A DNA stretch of 64,000 nt, taken from NCBI RefSeq assembly GCF_002723995.1, contig NZ_BEWP01000001.1, forward strand, positions 310,001 through 374,000. The letters are read 5' to 3'. The notes under the pieces are model-generated. The model searched no databases and was not told where the DNA came from. It worked only from the letters and a program-made list of their open reading frames with translations. A program made the translations under genes and the position numbers. The stretch's first letter is position 1. Every line of letters begins with the position of its first letter. Positions 9,069 through 18,189 of this stretch are shown piece after piece. This DNA comes from Gluconobacter kondonii (lineage in GTDB: Bacteria; Pseudomonadota; Alphaproteobacteria; Acetobacterales; Acetobacteraceae).

Positions 9069-9628
9069 CCCTTCGGGCTTCTACCGGAACAATCTCCGCC
9101 CCTCCGCCCATCCCCACCTTCCTAGAAGGCGGCCGGTCAGGAACGGGGCCGCTTTCAGCCGAGATGCTGATTGTCTGCCTTGATCCGGAAGGTGCTACAG
9201 AAACACTGGCGTCTTTTCTGGACGCCAACAGCATCGTTTTCGACGCCGATGCTGGCGGCCCAGAAGCCATTCTGGGCCGAATTACCAGCGTCATGCAGCC
9301 TCTGTCGCCGCAACCGCTGGCGCTGCCGTCCGAACTCGAAGCCTGCAGCACCGCGCTCTGTACCGAACTCCAGAGCATGCCCAGACTAAAGCTTGTACTC
9401 ACACTCGGAATCAGCGCGCATATTGCAGTTTTGGGAGCATGCGGCATTCCTCTGTCTCGCCTTGATTTCCGGCCCGGTGAAATTACCCATCTTCCCGATG
9501 GCCTACTTCTGGCCGATGGATGTCATTTCCCGACCAAACCATTTCCAGCCGAGATGATGGCACAGCGTCGTTCCGCACTGACTGAACTTGCGCCCAAGAT
9601 CCGCGCAGCACTGCGTCCTGTTATCTGA
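9065..9628 (+). CDS. Divergent uracil-DNA glycosylase-like protein
   Basis: 187 aa. The C-terminal half resembles the second half of uracil-DNA glycosylase superfamily proteins: KLVLTLGISAHIAVLG (residues 109-124) looks like the strand-Gly-x-x-A helix of that fold, and LLLADGCHFPTKPF (148-160) sits where the family's SxHPS loop would be, with His154 in the right place. The N-terminal half lacks the usual substrate-binding GxxPG motif (only AEMLIVCLDPEGA at 32-44) and has no iron-sulfur cysteine set. It may therefore be a degenerate or repurposed member. Translationally coupled to the NYN gene. The family call is tentative. Confidence 0.55.
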   Translation: MTLRASTGTISAPPPIPTFLEGGRSGTGPLSAEMLIVCLDPEGATETLASFLDANSIVFDADAGGPEAILGRITSVMQPLSPQPLALPSELEACSTALCTELQSMPRLKLVLTLGISAHIAVLGACGIPLSRLDFRPGEITHLPDGLLLADGCHFPTKPFPAEMMAQRRSALTELAPKIRAALRPVI

Positions 9629-9658
9629 CAATCTAACGGTTTCTGCGGCAAAGCCCAT

Positions 9659-10261
9659 TTATCTGGGTCTTTGCGGCAGAAACCGGGACATTAACAACAC
9701 ACCAAGCCCAGCAAGATAGGGCGCTGACACACCATTCAATGTTTTAAACGACAGAAAGAAATGGATGCCCGCCAGCACTGCGGCCAGGTAGATCAGCCTG
9801 TGCAGCACCTTCCATTGACGCTTCATCAGGCGCATGGAAAACGCATTCGAGGTCAGCGCGAGTGGGACCAGCAGAACCAGCGCGCTCATCCCGAGAATAA
9901 TGAAGGGTCGGTGCGTGATGTCAGTCCACAGGACACCCCAGTCGAAGCCGTGATCCAGGCCGATATAGGCCAACACATGCAGACTGGCGTAGAAAAACGC
10001 CAGTAGTCCGGTGAGGCGGCGGTATCGGAGCAGGTTGATGCCCGCAAAGCGTTTCAGCGGAGCCAGTGCCAGACAGGCCAGCAGAAAGCGGAAGGCCCAG
10101 AGGCCCAGTGACCGCTCGAACACATTGACCGGATCGGCACCAAGCTCCCCATGCTGCCCCTGCCAGACCAGCCATGCAGCCGGCATCATGCCGATCGGAT
10201 ACAGAATGACGCGCCAGTGTCGTTTTACGGCTCTTAAGGCGGACGCAGGGTCTGAGGACAT
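9659..10261 (-). CDS. msrQ: MsrQ, heme-binding membrane subunit of the methionine sulfoxide reductase
   Basis: Inner-membrane cytochrome that passes quinone- or flavin-derived electrons to periplasmic MsrP. 200 aa with about five to six hydrophobic helices and ferric-reductase-type His residues (FYASLHVLAYIGLDHGFDW, VLHRLIYLAAVLAGIHFF). Its start overlaps the msrP stop by one base (TGATG), as expected for the msrPQ pair. The C-terminus ends SRFLPQRPR. Confidence 0.92.
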   Translation of the reverse strand: MSSDPASALRAVKRHWRVILYPIGMMPAAWLVWQGQHGELGADPVNVFERSLGLWAFRFLLACLALAPLKRFAGINLLRYRRLTGLLAFFYASLHVLAYIGLDHGFDWGVLWTDITHRPFIILGMSALVLLVPLALTSNAFSMRLMKRQWKVLHRLIYLAAVLAGIHFFLSFKTLNGVSAPYLAGLGVLLMSRFLPQRPR

Positions 10262-11199
10262 CAGAAGTTTTTCCGCAAATCCATGCCGCGATACAGATCC
10301 GCCACCTGTTCGCCATATCCGTTGAACATCAGTGTCGGCTGTCGTGTGGCGCCGAACAGGGAGTGTGCGCCTATGACGCGCTCTGTCGCCTGACTCCAGC
10401 GGGGATGATCGACCTGCGGATTGACGTTGGCATAAAAGCCGTATTCATCCGAGGCGAGACGGTTCCATGTCGTCGGCGGTTCGTGATCCAGCAGACGAAT
10501 GCGCTGGATGGACTTGATGCCCTTGAAACCATATTTCCACGGAACGACCAGACGAATAGGCGCGCCATTCTGGTTCGGAAGCGTTTCGCCATAAACGCCG
10601 AGTGCAAGCAGCGTTAGCGGATTCATGGCCTCATCCAGACGCAGACCCTCCACATAAGGCCACTGAATCCCCGACAGACCATCGCTCTGTCCGGGCATCT
10701 CCGACGGGCGCAGAACGCTCTCGAAAGCGACATGGGTGGCGCGCGGATCGGGATCGGCATCCTTCAGCAGGCTCGCAAGCGGAATACCGTCCCACGGAAT
10801 GACCATGGACCACGCCTCGACGCAGCGCATACGGTAAATACGCTCTTCCATCGCCGCAGAACGCAGAAGCTGCTCGACATCCAGACGGACGGGCTTGCGG
10901 ACAAGGCCTGTAATTTCCAACGTCCATGGGAGCGGATGGAAATCCTGGGAGCGAGCCGCAGGATCGGCCTTGCCCATCCCGAACTCGTAAAAATTATTAT
11001 AATGAGTCACGTCTTCGTGTGGCGTCGGCGTCAGATTGCCGGAATATGGACCGGGATGTGTTTGCAGGGAGGCAGCCTTTGCCGTAGTGGCAAGCGCGCT
11101 CAGGGCTGCGGCACCGCCGATCAGGGCCCGTCGGGAAAGATAGGCTTCTTTCGGCGTAATCTCGGACGGCTTGGGTCTGGGGTACTGAAAAAGTGCCAT
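10261..11199 (-). CDS. msrP: MsrP, periplasmic protein-methionine-sulfoxide reductase (molybdoenzyme)
   Basis: Reduces oxidised methionine in envelope proteins using molybdopterin. About 312 aa from the ATG at 11199, with GGAA 7-8 bases upstream. The N-terminus carries a twin-arginine signal ([22 protein letters not shown], Arg23-Arg24), so the folded enzyme would leave via Tat; tatB and tatC are in this window. The Mo-ligating Cys is Cys126 in [17 protein letters not shown]. The gene is divergent from the dehydrogenase at 11280, with a 32-bp palindrome between them. Confidence 0.94.
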   Translation of the reverse strand: MALFQYPRPKPSEITPKEAYLSRRALIGGAAALSALATTAKAASLQTHPGPYSGNLTPTPHEDVTHYNNFYEFGMGKADPAARSQDFHPLPWTLEITGLVRKPVRLDVEQLLRSAAMEERIYRMRCVEAWSMVIPWDGIPLASLLKDADPDPRATHVAFESVLRPSEMPGQSDGLSGIQWPYVEGLRLDEAMNPLTLLALGVYGETLPNQNGAPIRLVVPWKYGFKGIKSIQRIRLLDHEPPTTWNRLASDEYGFYANVNPQVDHPRWSQATERVIGAHSLFGATRQPTLMFNGYGEQVADLYRGMDLRKNF

Positions 11200-11233
11200 G
11201 ATCAATTTCCGGACTTTGAGAAACTCTGGCACC

Positions 11234-11265
11234 TATGATGCGTGAGTTTGTCGTAACGCATCATA
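11234..11265. promoter_or_regulatory. 32-bp palindrome between divergent msrP and dehydrogenase genes
   Basis: Two perfect 10-base arms, TATGATGCGT (11234-11243) and ACGCATCATA (11256-11265), are separated by 12 bases. The spacing between arm centres is 22 bases, about two helical turns, which suits a dimeric DNA-binding regulator. The right arm touches the AAGGAG ribosome site of the rightward gene, so in RNA the hairpin could also hide that site. Function is inferred from symmetry and position only. Confidence 0.5.
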
Positions 11266-11279
11266 AGGAGCCAGTATCC

Positions 11280-12152
11280 ATGTCCCGTCCTAAAATCGGT
11301 TTTATCGGCTACGGCGCGATGGCTCAGCGTATGGGCGCCAATCTGCGAAAGGCTGGCTACCCGGTTGTGGCGTTCGCGCCTTCAGGCGGCAAGGACGAGA
11401 CGGAGATGCTGCCCTCACCCCGCGCAATTGCCGAAGCCGCCGAGATCATCATTTTCTGCGTGCCGAACGATGCAGCGGAAAACCAGTCTTTGTCTGGCGA
11501 GAATGGCGCGCTTGCAGCCCTGACGGCTGATAAGCTTGTCCTCGATACATCCACGGTTTCGCCGGATCAGGCTGACGCCTTTGCAAAACTTGCCGTCGAA
11601 CACGGTTTTTCTTTGCTCGATGCTCCTATGTCCGGCAGTACGCCAGAAGCCGAGAGCGGCGATCTGGTCATGCTGGTGGGCGGTGATGAGGCTGTGGTAA
11701 AGCGGGCCCAGCCGGTTCTGGACGTCATCGGCAAACTGACGATCCATGCTGGCCCAGCGGGTTCTGCGGCACGCCTGAAGCTGGTTGTGAACGGTGTGAT
11801 GGGGGCCACGCTCAATATCGTGGCCGAAGGCGTGTCTTACGGTCTTGCCGCCGGACTGGACCGCGATGTCGTGTTCGAGACGCTGCAACAGGTGGCGGTC
11901 GTCAGTCCGCATCACAAGCGCAAGCTGAAGATGGGCCAGAACCGGGAATTCCCGTCGCAGTTCCCCACGCGCCTCATGTCCAAGGACATGGGACTTCTGC
12001 TGGATGCCGGTCGCAAGGTCGGCGCGTTCATGCCGGGCATGGCTGTTGCCGATCAGGCACTGGCCCTTTCAAACCGTCTGCATGCAGATGAGGATTACTC
12101 TGCTCTCATCGGTGCGATGGAACACAGCGTTGCCAATCTTCCTCATAAATGA
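11280..12152 (+). CDS. NAD(P)-dependent beta-hydroxyacid dehydrogenase (HIBADH family)
   Basis: Oxidoreductase of the 3-hydroxyisobutyrate dehydrogenase/tartronate semialdehyde reductase family. About 290 aa from the ATG at 11280 (MSRPKIGFIGYGAMAQRMG), with AAGGAG 9 bases upstream. Rossmann motif GFIGYGAMAQRM at residues 6-17; substrate motif LDAPMSGSTPEAESGDLVM; catalytic Lys in GSAARLKLVVNGVMG. A C-terminal helical domain completes the fold. The substrate cannot be decided from sequence: glyoxylate/succinic semialdehyde reductase or 2-hydroxy-3-oxopropionate reductase are both possible. Divergent from msrP. Confidence 0.85.
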   Translation: MSRPKIGFIGYGAMAQRMGANLRKAGYPVVAFAPSGGKDETEMLPSPRAIAEAAEIIIFCVPNDAAENQSLSGENGALAALTADKLVLDTSTVSPDQADAFAKLAVEHGFSLLDAPMSGSTPEAESGDLVMLVGGDEAVVKRAQPVLDVIGKLTIHAGPAGSAARLKLVVNGVMGATLNIVAEGVSYGLAAGLDRDVVFETLQQVAVVSPHHKRKLKMGQNREFPSQFPTRLMSKDMGLLLDAGRKVGAFMPGMAVADQALALSNRLHADEDYSALIGAMEHSVANLPHK

Positions 12153-12220
12153 GAACGATACGCGGGAGCGGCCGTCTCTAAGGGCGGTCACCTCGCCTTA
12201 TTCTGCCAAGGAGTGACATC

Positions 12221-12829
12221 ATGGCCTTTGAACTTCCCACCCTGCCCTACGCCGAAAATGCTCTTGCCGATGCCGGCATGTGCCAGGAAACGCTGGAACT
12301 GCACCACGGCAAACACCATCAGGCCTATGTCACGGCTCTGAGCGATTTCGTGGAGAGCAAGCCGGAACTCGCAGGCAAGACGCTTGAGGAGATCATTACG
12401 TTCTCCTACGGCAAGCCCGAGATCGCTCCGGTCTTCAATAATGCGGGCCAGCACTGGAACCACATCCTGTTCTGGAAGAATCTGTCTCCGACGGGCGGCA
12501 AGATTCCGGCTGGTCTGGAAAAGAAGATCGCTGAAGATTTCGGCTCCGTCGAAGAGTTCAAGAAGCTCTTCAAACAGGCCGCCACGACGCAGTTCGGTTC
12601 CGGCTGGGCCTGGCTGGTACTGGACAAGTGCGGCAAGCTTGCCGTGACAAAGACGGCAAACGGCTCCAACCCGTTGGCCGAAGGTCAGGGCAAGGCCCTG
12701 CTTGGCCTCGACGTCTGGGAACACGCCTACTACCTCGATTTCCGCAACCGCCGTCCGGACTATGTCACGAACTTTCTGGACAAGCTCGCCAACTACGAAT
12801 TTGCGGAAGCTGAACTGAAGTCTGCCTGA
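12221..12829 (+). CDS. sodB: Superoxide dismutase (Fe type)
   Basis: Dismutates superoxide in the cytoplasm. 202 aa with no signal peptide. Metal ligands: His28 in LELHHGKHHQAYV, His in NNAGQHWNHILFW, and Asp and His in LDVWEHAYYLDFRNRRPDYV. Near the C-terminal half, AATTQFGSGWAWLV is typical of Fe-SODs, but metal choice is only a guess from sequence. AAGGAG stands 7 bases before the ATG. A strong terminator follows at 12853. Confidence 0.95.
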   Translation: MAFELPTLPYAENALADAGMCQETLELHHGKHHQAYVTALSDFVESKPELAGKTLEEIITFSYGKPEIAPVFNNAGQHWNHILFWKNLSPTGGKIPAGLEKKIAEDFGSVEEFKKLFKQAATTQFGSGWAWLVLDKCGKLAVTKTANGSNPLAEGQGKALLGLDVWEHAYYLDFRNRRPDYVTNFLDKLANYEFAEAELKSA

Positions 12830-12852
12830 TCCCTTTTCGGGTTCATCAGATC

Positions 12853-12890
12853 AAAAAAAGCCCCGTCCGGTTTTCCGGGCGGGGCTTTTT
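12853..12890. terminator. Bidirectional rho-independent terminator between sodB and yajC
   Basis: An A-run, then GCCCCGTCCGG, loop TTTT, CCGGGCGGGGC and TTTTT. Eleven base pairs including one G-T. It can serve sodB (+) and the convergent yajC (-). Confidence 0.9.
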
Positions 12891-12915
12891 CGTGAACGGC
12901 TCTGCAAGTTCCAGT

Positions 12916-13260
12916 TCAGGAATCGTTGGCTGGCTTTTCACGCGACGTAATATTCGTGATCGTGCTGCGAACGATTTTCACGCGCACGCCCTGAGCGATC
13001 TCGACATCCACTTCATCGCTGTCATCGCGGGTCGCCTGCACGACGCCGACGATGCCGCCTGCTGTGACGATCCGGTCACCGCGACGCAGGGAGCCCTGCT
13101 CATCACGCAGTTTGCGCGCGCGCTGCTGCTGGGGACGGATCAGCAGGAAATAGAACACCACGAAGATGAAAATCATCGGGGCGAACTGAAGCACCTGCGG
13201 GTTGGAGAGCAGACCACCACCATCGGCGGCCTGGGCGGAAGAAATGAACAGACTGCTCAT
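12916..13260 (-). CDS. yajC: Preprotein translocase subunit YajC
   Basis: Accessory subunit of SecDF-YajC in the inner membrane. About 114 aa from the ATG at 13260 (MSSLFISSAQAADGG), the usual size. One transmembrane helix (MIFIFVVFYFLLI, residues 29-41) is followed by RPQQQRARKLRDEQGSLRRGDRIVTAGGIVGVV, the classic YajC core. The frame is open 31 codons further upstream, but that part overlaps the divergent ATPase gene and is not family-like. secD and secF do not follow; yajC is transcribed alone towards the sodB terminator. Confidence 0.93.
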   Translation of the reverse strand: MSSLFISSAQAADGGGLLSNPQVLQFAPMIFIFVVFYFLLIRPQQQRARKLRDEQGSLRRGDRIVTAGGIVGVVQATRDDSDEVDVEIAQGVRVKIVRSTITNITSREKPANDS

Positions 13261-13379
13261 GGATGTCAGGGTCCAGTCTTGAGTGAAGCTGGCGGGGACC
13301 ATATCGTCCGGGGGCTGCCCGTCAAGCGTGGCGCCGATGTCTTTTGATCTCAACTTCTTTCAGAGCGGAACCCTTTTCC

Positions 13380-14249
13380 ATGACCGACCACGCCCTGCTC
13401 AGCGCTCTCGAACGTATTGCCGCCAGTCTGGAGCGCATGAGTCCGCCCCCGCCGAGCGCAGATATCCTTCACAAACACGACGCCTTTCTCTGGCAGGCCG
13501 CACTGGGTGTGCTGACGCCAGTGGAGAAAGTTTCTGGCGTTCCTCTGTCGCTGTTGCAGGGTGTGAAGCGGCAGATGGATCAGGTAATGGCCAATACACG
13601 GCATTTTGCCGAGGGATTCAGCGCCAATAATGTGATGCTGTGGGGCGCGCGCGGTATGGGGAAATCCTCGCTCGTGAAAGCCTCCGTTGCGGCAGTGAAC
13701 GAGGAACAACGGGCGGAGGGGGGCGGAACACTGGCGCTGATCGAGATCCAGCGCGACGAGCTTGCTTCCCTGCCCAGACTGCTGGCCGTTCTGCGGACCA
13801 CGCAGCGTCGCTGCATCCTGTTCTGCGATGACCTTTCGTTCGAAAGTCAGGACGCGGACTACAAATCTCTCAAATCCGTGCTCGATGGTGGCATCGGCGG
13901 TCGGCCAGAGAACGTCCTGATCTATGCGACGTCAAACCGGCGTCACCTGATGCCGCGGGAGATGATCGAGAACGAGACGGGCAGCGCGATCAATCCATCC
14001 GAAGCGATTGAGGAAAAGGTCTCGCTTTCGGACCGGTTTGGCCTTTGGATCGGGCTGTATGGCGCAACACAGGACGATTATCTGGCGATCGTGGAGGCGT
14101 ATGCGGCGTACTATAAGCTGCCGGTTTCCAGTGAGGACCTGCGACGCAAGGCATTACAATGGGCCATGGCACGCGGCAGCCGGTCCGGCCGCGTAGCCTC
14201 GCAGTTCATCAGCAATCTGGCTGCGGAACTGGGTATTCCGCAGCACTGA
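13380..14249 (+). CDS. DUF815-family P-loop ATPase
   Basis: Predicted cytosolic AAA-like ATPase of the DUF815 family (role not established). 289 aa from the ATG at 13380 (MTDHALLSALERIAASLERM). Walker A is GARGMGKSSLVKA near residue 91, Walker B is CILFCDDLSFE, and the sensor-like segment is VLIYATSNRRHLMPREMIEN. The C-terminal lid contains SDRFGLWIGLYGATQDDYL. Its pairing with divergent yajC is, from memory, common in alphaproteobacteria. A terminator follows at 14271. Confidence 0.85.
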   Translation: MTDHALLSALERIAASLERMSPPPPSADILHKHDAFLWQAALGVLTPVEKVSGVPLSLLQGVKRQMDQVMANTRHFAEGFSANNVMLWGARGMGKSSLVKASVAAVNEEQRAEGGGTLALIEIQRDELASLPRLLAVLRTTQRRCILFCDDLSFESQDADYKSLKSVLDGGIGGRPENVLIYATSNRRHLMPREMIENETGSAINPSEAIEEKVSLSDRFGLWIGLYGATQDDYLAIVEAYAAYYKLPVSSEDLRRKALQWAMARGSRSGRVASQFISNLAAELGIPQH

Positions 14250-14270
14250 AAGCGGATCTTTCTCACCATT

Positions 14271-14302
14271 AAAAAAAGCGGGGCTTAAACCCCGCTTTTT
14301 TT
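14271..14302. terminator. Bidirectional rho-independent terminator
   Basis: AAAAAAAGCGGGG, loop CTTAA, CCCCGC-type arm and a T7 run. It lies between the convergent ends of the DUF815 ATPase and the TonB-dependent receptor and can end both. Confidence 0.9.
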
Positions 14303-14314
14303 AATGATCCAGCT

Positions 14315-16765
14315 TCAAAAAGAGGCGCTGACGGTGCCGAAGAATTCGCGGACGGGGCCGCGTTCCATGGACTGATAATCGCCCACGGCGGGGTTGTCGT
14401 TCTCACCCATCATGGAGATGTATTTGGTGTTGAACAGATTATAGACGTTGAAGCTCGCCGTGACATCTTTGAGAACGCTGAGCTTACCGAAACGGTACTG
14501 CGCACCGGCATTAGCCAGCCAGTAACCGCCGATCGATGTGTCGTTCATGAAACTGTAGTAACGGCGGCTATAGTAGTTCGCATCGAAATGCGCCGTCATA
14601 CCCTTCCAGCTATAGGCAACCGATGTTTTGTACATCCATGCCGGATAGTTGACGATATTCTTGCCCGCCAGCGCGTAATAGCCGCCGACCGTATCGACGT
14701 TCCGGTCGTAGGTGCCTTTGTTGTAGCTCAGATTGTTGCTGATGCTCAGACCATCGATCGGGGTGATGGTGATGTCACCATTGGCACCCGTCATGGAAAT
14801 ATGCCCGAAATCAATGACCTGCGAAACCGGATTGGTCAGGGAGCCTACGGCAGCGGCCAAAATCGGGTGGATCAGGCTAGCGTGATAGACGGTCGCATTC
14901 ACCTGAAGGAGTTTGGACGAATAGCGATAGCCACCGAGATAGACCCAGGCCTTTGAGGGTTCGAGAGACTTCTTTTGCGCCTGGAACGTCGCTTGATCCT
15001 GCACGGAATAGACCGAGTTTGCCACGCCATAAGCCGAGACTTCATAGGCGCGCATGTTTTCGGCCACGTCCACATAGATCTCGTGGTGGCGGTTGATATG
15101 CCAGTCCAGATTGATGTGCGGCAGGAAGGCCTGAGACGCTGTCAGTGATCCGTTCGGCAGGGCGTCCGCACCCGTCCAGTCAGCATTGTTATACTGTGCG
15201 CCGCCGGATGTGGTGGCGGTCATGGACTTGAAACCGGCATGCAGGATCAGGCCTTCAGCAAGCTGGATACTGTCCTGAAGATGGAACTGCATGACGTTGG
15301 TGTTCCACTGGAAGTTGTAACCTTCCAGATAGGCCGGACCATAAACGCCATAGGGCCCAACGGCCTTGAGTGGTGCGCCCTGCCCCAGAATCGGCTCGCG
15401 GTAATTGAAGAGCCCGGCCTGCTGGTTATTGTTTTCGTACCAGACGCCGCCTTCGATCGTATGGCGGCCCCATTTGTAACGCAGGCTGGTATCAAAGCCG
15501 TAGCGTTCCTGACGGTTCTGCCAGACTTCCTCGGACAGAGGCGCACCACCCTCGACCTGATCGTCGGGGTCGCTGTCGGTATAGCTGTAATAGCCAGTCT
15601 GGCTATGACCGTAGATCGTACTGTTCCAGGTTAGATGATCAGTGAGGGCAAGGTCGAAATGCAGACCGCCCATGTAATTGGTTTCGGCCTGACCGCCATC
15701 ATACATGGCGATATTGGAGCCATCGATACCCGGAACACTATCATAACCCGCCGGATAAGGGCGCGTGCCGTTGGCAATACCGTAAGCCAGCGCGTAATTC
15801 GGATAAAGATGCGGTGTGCGCCAGCCGAGATTCTTCAGAATCCCGATGGACGTATCGGGATAGTTCCACTGGGCAAGGCTGGACCAGTTGAAGAAAGCGG
15901 ACATGCGGCTGCGTTCGTTGATCGGCTGTACGAGCTTCGCATCGACCTGCTGCATGAACTGGTCGCCGCTGCCCATCCACATACCTTCGTCGGTCCGGGC
16001 ATAGGAGGTGTAGAGCTTCGTACCGGTCTGGTTCAACTTGCCGGAATCCAGCCGCACATAAGTGCGGTAGGAGCCATAACTGCCAAAGGACTGGCTCACC
16101 TTGCCGCCGCGTTTGTCGTCGGGGTCCGAAGAGCCGATCTGGATCGTCCCGCCCAGCGTGTTCATGGAGGGCAGTTCAACCGAGCCTGCGCCCTGCGACA
16201 TCCGCATGGACTGGATGTCGTCTGGAATAATGGCGGAGGCCAGGCTCATGCCGCTGACGGACTGGTAAGTCTGATCGTTCAGGGGAACACCATCCACCGT
16301 CACGCCCATCTGGTTCATGAAGAAGCCACGGACGTAAAGATTGGCGCCGAAACTGTCGATGCCGAACGGATCGGTGGAGGTGAAGCTCACACCCGGCGTG
16401 CGATCCAGCATCTTGTAGGCGCTGGTTCCGGGGACGTACTGGCGCATGATGGCTTTTGAGACAGCCTGCTCGGCGTCACGACCCGTCAGCTGCCGTCCCG
16501 TGACGGCAACGCTTTCGGTCGCGCGGGATTCCAGAGCCTCGGTCTTGCGACGGGCCGGTGCGGCGCGCTCCACGCCATTCCGTGCAGATGCGCCAGAAAC
16601 AGCTTTCGGAGCTGCTTTTGGGGCATGATGCTTCGCCGGGTGTGCAGAGACCGACACCGGTGAAGCATCATCAGCTGCCGGAAGAGGCTGATGCCCTGCC
16701 GCCAGAGCAGACTGGCGAACTGCGAACAGTGCGATGGAGGACAGCAGCAGGGATCTGGTTCGCAC
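14315..16765 (-). CDS. TonB-dependent outer-membrane receptor
   Basis: Gated outer-membrane transporter, probably for a siderophore or other scarce ligand; the ligand is unknown. 816 aa. A signal peptide (MRTRSLLLSSIALFAVRQSALA) is followed by a low-complexity Ala/Pro/Lys linker (residues about 40-75), then the plug domain (about 85-205) with TESVAVTGRQLTG, YKMLDRTPGVSF, GVTVDGVPLNDQTYQSV and VELPSMNTLGGTIQIGSS. The rest is a 22-strand barrel ending VREFFGTVSASF, with the terminal Phe expected for BAM insertion. No FecR/sigma pair or TonB gene is adjacent. The 253-base gap upstream holds its promoter and that of the Rieske gene. Confidence 0.92.
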   Translation of the reverse strand: MRTRSLLLSSIALFAVRQSALAAGHQPLPAADDASPVSVSAHPAKHHAPKAAPKAVSGASARNGVERAAPARRKTEALESRATESVAVTGRQLTGRDAEQAVSKAIMRQYVPGTSAYKMLDRTPGVSFTSTDPFGIDSFGANLYVRGFFMNQMGVTVDGVPLNDQTYQSVSGMSLASAIIPDDIQSMRMSQGAGSVELPSMNTLGGTIQIGSSDPDDKRGGKVSQSFGSYGSYRTYVRLDSGKLNQTGTKLYTSYARTDEGMWMGSGDQFMQQVDAKLVQPINERSRMSAFFNWSSLAQWNYPDTSIGILKNLGWRTPHLYPNYALAYGIANGTRPYPAGYDSVPGIDGSNIAMYDGGQAETNYMGGLHFDLALTDHLTWNSTIYGHSQTGYYSYTDSDPDDQVEGGAPLSEEVWQNRQERYGFDTSLRYKWGRHTIEGGVWYENNNQQAGLFNYREPILGQGAPLKAVGPYGVYGPAYLEGYNFQWNTNVMQFHLQDSIQLAEGLILHAGFKSMTATTSGGAQYNNADWTGADALPNGSLTASQAFLPHINLDWHINRHHEIYVDVAENMRAYEVSAYGVANSVYSVQDQATFQAQKKSLEPSKAWVYLGGYRYSSKLLQVNATVYHASLIHPILAAAVGSLTNPVSQVIDFGHISMTGANGDITITPIDGLSISNNLSYNKGTYDRNVDTVGGYYALAGKNIVNYPAWMYKTSVAYSWKGMTAHFDANYYSRRYYSFMNDTSIGGYWLANAGAQYRFGKLSVLKDVTASFNVYNLFNTKYISMMGENDNPAVGDYQSMERGPVREFFGTVSASF

Positions 16766-17018
16766 CGTGGACGAAACTCCGGAATCTGGGTTTTGTGAAC
16801 TTTGGGAAGCGGTGTCCTAAACGTGCCTGCACACTGCGGAAAGCACCAGCATTGCTAGATGATGTTTCAATGACACGAAAAAGGTGGTTTTTGTGCCGCA
16901 TGTTGCGGGAAAGACGCGCTCTGTGAGAGTGAATGATCGCTTCCTGTGGTGGGGCTTTGCCTGTTAGGTTTGTCCTTAGCAAGACAATGTCGCGGTTTCA
17001 TCACGGATCAGGATACTC

Positions 17019-18188
17019 ATGTCGCAGACGCTTTCTGTCTCTTCTGCTGCCGAAAACTCTCCTTCGGACACGGATCGGGTGATCGACCCGAATATCGGCG
17101 AATATTCTCCTGTGGAGGATGTGGTCCGCAAGACAGGAGATCTACGGCGCGTCCTGTCCAACCCCGACTACTGGTATCCGGTCGCATGGTCTCGTGAACT
17201 CAAGCGCGGCAAGACGATTGGCACGCGCTATGCCGGACAGCCGATCGCACTCGTGCGCCCGATGGATGGCAGCGTGTTTGCGCTAGAAGACCGGTGCGCG
17301 CATCGTCAGGTGCCGCTCAGTCTGGGCAAGGTCAGCGGTGAAGCGGTTCAGTGCTGTTATCACGGCTGGGCCTACGGACGCTCCGGGCGGTGCATCGACG
17401 TACCGTATCTGGGCAAGGGCAAGCTGCCAAACGGCGTGCGGACCTATCCGTGCCGCGAGGAAGGCGGGCTGATTTTCATTTTCCCGGGTGATCCCGCGAA
17501 AGCCGAGAGCGTGCCGTTTCCGCAGATGGGATCGGTCGGCAATCCCGAATACAAGACACGCCGCTTCGGCGAGACGGTCGCATGTCATTACAGTTTCATG
17601 CATGAAAATCTGATGGATATGAACCATCAGTTCATGCACATGAAACAGATGGGCCAGATGAAACCGCGCTTTCTGGGCGGGCGAGATGAGCCAACGCTGG
17701 TCGAGGCACGCTACAGCTTTGCCCGGACCGGCGGCAAGCAGCCTTGGGGCGAGACGTTTATTTTCGGCGAGCGCCGCGATGCGAGCGAGAAATACGCCCA
17801 TAAAGACGTCATGACGATCCGGACGGAATATCCGTACCAGACACTGCGCATCGCCACGGGTGATGAACCGCCGGTCATGGATCTGTGGATTGTCTATGTC
17901 CCGCAGGATGCGGACCAGAAGACCTGCCGCGTCTTCGGACTGCTTTCGATCCGTCGCCCGAAGGCGAAGCTGGTTCTGGACATCGCGTGGCCGTTCCTCG
18001 TTGCGTTCACGGAGCGGATTTTCAAAGAAGACCGGGACATCGTGGAACTGGAACAGGCGGCGTGGAACGAACAGGGCGGCGACCGCAATCAGGAAGTCTT
18101 CCCAGTCATCAACATGCTGCGCCGGCTTCTGGCCCGATGCGGCGTTCCAGCCGACAAACCTACAGAACAGCAGGTTTCACAATCCTGA
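17019..18188 (+). CDS. Rieske non-heme iron oxygenase, alpha-subunit-like
   Basis: Predicted aromatic-ring-hydroxylating-type oxygenase; the substrate is unknown. 389 aa. The Rieske [2Fe-2S] ligands are Cys93-x-His95 and Cys112-x2-His115 ([12 protein letters not shown] ... CCYHGWAYG). The mononuclear iron site reads [13 protein letters not shown] (Asn197, Asp200, His203, His207), an H-x3-H spacing where VanA-type enzymes have H-x4-H. A His/Met-rich stretch follows (MHMKQMGQM). No beta subunit, ferredoxin or reductase gene is adjacent. The TGA is one base from the next ATG, so it forms a two-gene unit with the GNAT-MutT fusion. Confidence 0.85.
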   Translation: MSQTLSVSSAAENSPSDTDRVIDPNIGEYSPVEDVVRKTGDLRRVLSNPDYWYPVAWSRELKRGKTIGTRYAGQPIALVRPMDGSVFALEDRCAHRQVPLSLGKVSGEAVQCCYHGWAYGRSGRCIDVPYLGKGKLPNGVRTYPCREEGGLIFIFPGDPAKAESVPFPQMGSVGNPEYKTRRFGETVACHYSFMHENLMDMNHQFMHMKQMGQMKPRFLGGRDEPTLVEARYSFARTGGKQPWGETFIFGERRDASEKYAHKDVMTIRTEYPYQTLRIATGDEPPVMDLWIVYVPQDADQKTCRVFGLLSIRRPKAKLVLDIAWPFLVAFTERIFKEDRDIVELEQAAWNEQGGDRNQEVFPVINMLRRLLARCGVPADKPTEQQVSQS

Positions 18189-18189
18189 C

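Noticed and set aside
17860-18189. N-terminal extension of the GNAT-MutT frame into the Rieske gene
   Set aside because: The extension is Arg/Ser-rich shadow sequence; the ATG at 18190 right after the Rieske stop fits the GNAT start.
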